Shown one piece after another: positions 44,285 through 45,590 of a stretch of DNA of 45,590 nt. The stretch comes from Cristatella mucedo (Eukaryota; Bryozoa; Phylactolaemata; Cristatellidae). The DNA is taken from NCBI GenBank assembly GCA_009760855.2, contig WPIO01000441.1:1-45590 (forward strand), in the 5' to 3' direction. Position 1 is the first letter of the stretch. Each line of letters starts with the position of its first letter. Made by a program: the position numbers and the translations under genes. Under the pieces are notes generated by a model. It did not search any database and was not told where the DNA came from. It saw only the letters and a list, made by a program, of their open reading frames with translations.

Positions 44285-44684
44285 CGGAGAGCAGGATGAG
44301 AGGAAGAGAGCGAGAGGAGATGAGAAGAGCGTTGTAGCAACAGTATAATTAGCAACGTTCTAGTGTCGCCTGCTATCACGTGTCGCACCCCCTTGCAGTG
44401 TAGTGTCTCCCCTTGTGGGGGCCTTATGTAGAAACCAAGTGCTTCGCATGTAGGCAGTTTTTGATAACGGAGCAAGCATAGTGCACAGTAAGCGTTTACC
44501 TTGCTTCGGAATGGCAGCTTTAGGTAGCTTACTCGTAGTAGTAGTAGTATAGTATATCTGCTTGGTTTTGGCTTCGAATGTTTCCCGTCTAGCTTTTGAT
44601 ACTATCATCTCCAATCCTTAGCGACCTCAATGGCCGCCTAGGCATCACTCGCATGCAAGCCAATGTTTTAATATAAAGTAAAAT
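44091..44684. other. no recognisable gene
   Basis: Apart from the GA tract and a short (GTA)n run near 44538, nothing is recognised. Confidence 0.4.
44236..44283. repeat. (GA)n microsatellite
   Basis: Purine-rich GA repeat of about 45 bp with a few interruptions. A degenerate GA-rich stretch continues to about 44325. Confidence 0.9.
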
Positions 44685-44852
44685 AACATTATTGTAGCGC
44701 CCCAAGAAAGTCTAATCTCTATTCAGCGCCCCTTTTTTTTTTCAACAACAAAAAAACCAACAAAAAAAAGATGCCTCAGGTCTCGAGCCACGACCTCAGC
44801 CCACCTTAATCGGGGCGAGCCCCTTAACCGCTGGAACGCAACCCAGCTCGCT
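44685..44852 (-). mobile_element. tRNA-derived SINE S1
   Basis: Tail 'gtagcgccccaagaaagtc', then 'gtctcgagccacgacctcag' (B box lost two bases), 'cggggcgagccccttaaccgc' and a degenerate A box. A run of T and an A/C-rich stretch (44733-44769) splits the tail from the head. Confidence 0.7.
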
Positions 44853-44989
44853 GTTTAGTCCAACGGTTAACGATTGTTCAGGTTCCTGTACATTGGGAGC
44901 TCTATAATATTGAGGTATGGACAAGATCCATCCGAGGAACCTTATATTGAGGAACCTCTGACCCCTGCGCATTGTCATCCTTTTCACTG

Positions 44990-45010
44990 TTTTTTTTTTT
45001 TTTTTTTTAA
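44990..45010. repeat. poly(T) tract
   Basis: About 19 consecutive T. It could be the end of an antisense poly(A)-tailed insertion; nothing recognisable next to it. Confidence 0.7.
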
Positions 45011-45524
45011 AATTACTCCTTCCTAGCCGATGTATAACCAGGCACCATGCTAGGCGTTTACTTCTATGCAACACACGCCGCTGTAACCTATTGCGTTGAT
45101 CCTACCAGCCCTCCAGCGCATCATCTGTCAACTCCTTGCTGCATGTATTGATGACATCCACACATAGATGCAGCAAACTTTCTTCAATGAATTGTGAATA
45201 AACATGAACTACTAGTATGGCAAACATTGTGATTAGAAATTGAAAAGTTTGATGCCAAAAATCGGCTCTGCCCATATCCCTTTGCATCTGCTTGAAATCC
45301 AGTGTCAGTTCCCAATTGATCTTTCATTACCGACCACATCATCTCCATTCAAGTCCTGTCTCCTTTCATAGCTACACACATTGCTAAAATTCGGGCTCGT
45401 TAAGACAGCGGATAGGACTCTAAATGGTCCATGCCTTTGTTACATCCTGTCTTGACATCTTTAAAACTTGCTGCTTGCTGGTCTAACCGGCCTATGCCCA
45501 GTGCTTACAATTGCCACTACCCGG
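45011..45524. other. no recognisable gene
   Basis: A stretch near 45380-45520 ('aaattcgggctcgttaagac', 'catcctgtcttgac', 'ttgctggtctaaccggcctatg') resembles the sense strand of LINE A around the LAGLPA codons and may be a decayed copy. Confidence 0.35.
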
Positions 45525-45527
45525 TGC

Positions 45528-45590
45528 TGGTTTGTTCTAGCGGTTACGGTCTCCCCTACCAAGGTCTGACTCCGTCGTTGGCTCGAGCCC
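45528..45590 (+). mobile_element. tRNA-derived SINE S1 head, cut by window end
   Basis: 'ggtttgttctagcggttacg' (A box region), then 'aaggtctgactccgtc' and 'ggctcgagccc' (B box) at the last bases. The tail would lie outside the window. Confidence 0.6.

Overview
This is eukaryotic, almost certainly animal, genomic DNA. It has GT-AG introns, tRNA-derived SINEs, CR1/L2-type LINEs, a probable solo LTR, and exons of a gene from the attractin/MEGF8 family, which is metazoan. I cannot place the species; an invertebrate seems most likely. No bacterial-style operon, rRNA gene or free-standing tRNA gene is visible.

Layout. 1-1690: two sense 3' ends of LINE family A in non-coding DNA. 2749-2935: a tRNA-derived SINE. 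4099-5045: the last coding exon of a plus-strand gene for a beta-propeller-like protein, with a poly(A) signal at 5159. 5384-16862: two large arrays of a 39-bp minisatellite (5384-8362 and 10686-16862, roughly 230 monomers). The first is split by a SINE. Each is followed by a copy of the same ~1.38-kb flank (8363-9737 and 16863-18228), so an array-plus-flank unit has been duplicated. The second array has a higher-order repeat of about 1.86 kb. 18229-20920: LINE remnant, plain DNA and a probable 940-bp solo LTR.

20920-37308: six exons on the plus strand give one continuous reading frame when spliced. They encode the C-terminal end of an attractin/MEGF8-like type I membrane protein: extracellular beta-rich juxtamembrane region, one transmembrane helix, and a cytosolic tail with the family's MASRPF-type motif (here MAARPY). 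The introns are packed with LINE and SINE copies. The N-terminal CUB, EGF, Kelch and lectin exons were not found here.

37309-45590: intergenic DNA with very short LINE tails, decayed LINEs of two families (A and B), SINEs and simple repeats.

The most interesting structures are: the minisatellite, whose 13-codon unit is open in five of six frames; the duplicated array-plus-flank unit; the apparent SINE/LINE pairing through a shared 3' hairpin; a 20-bp perfect palindrome flanked by a 4-bp direct repeat inside a LINE; and the solo LTR lying about 35 bp upstream of a proposed exon.
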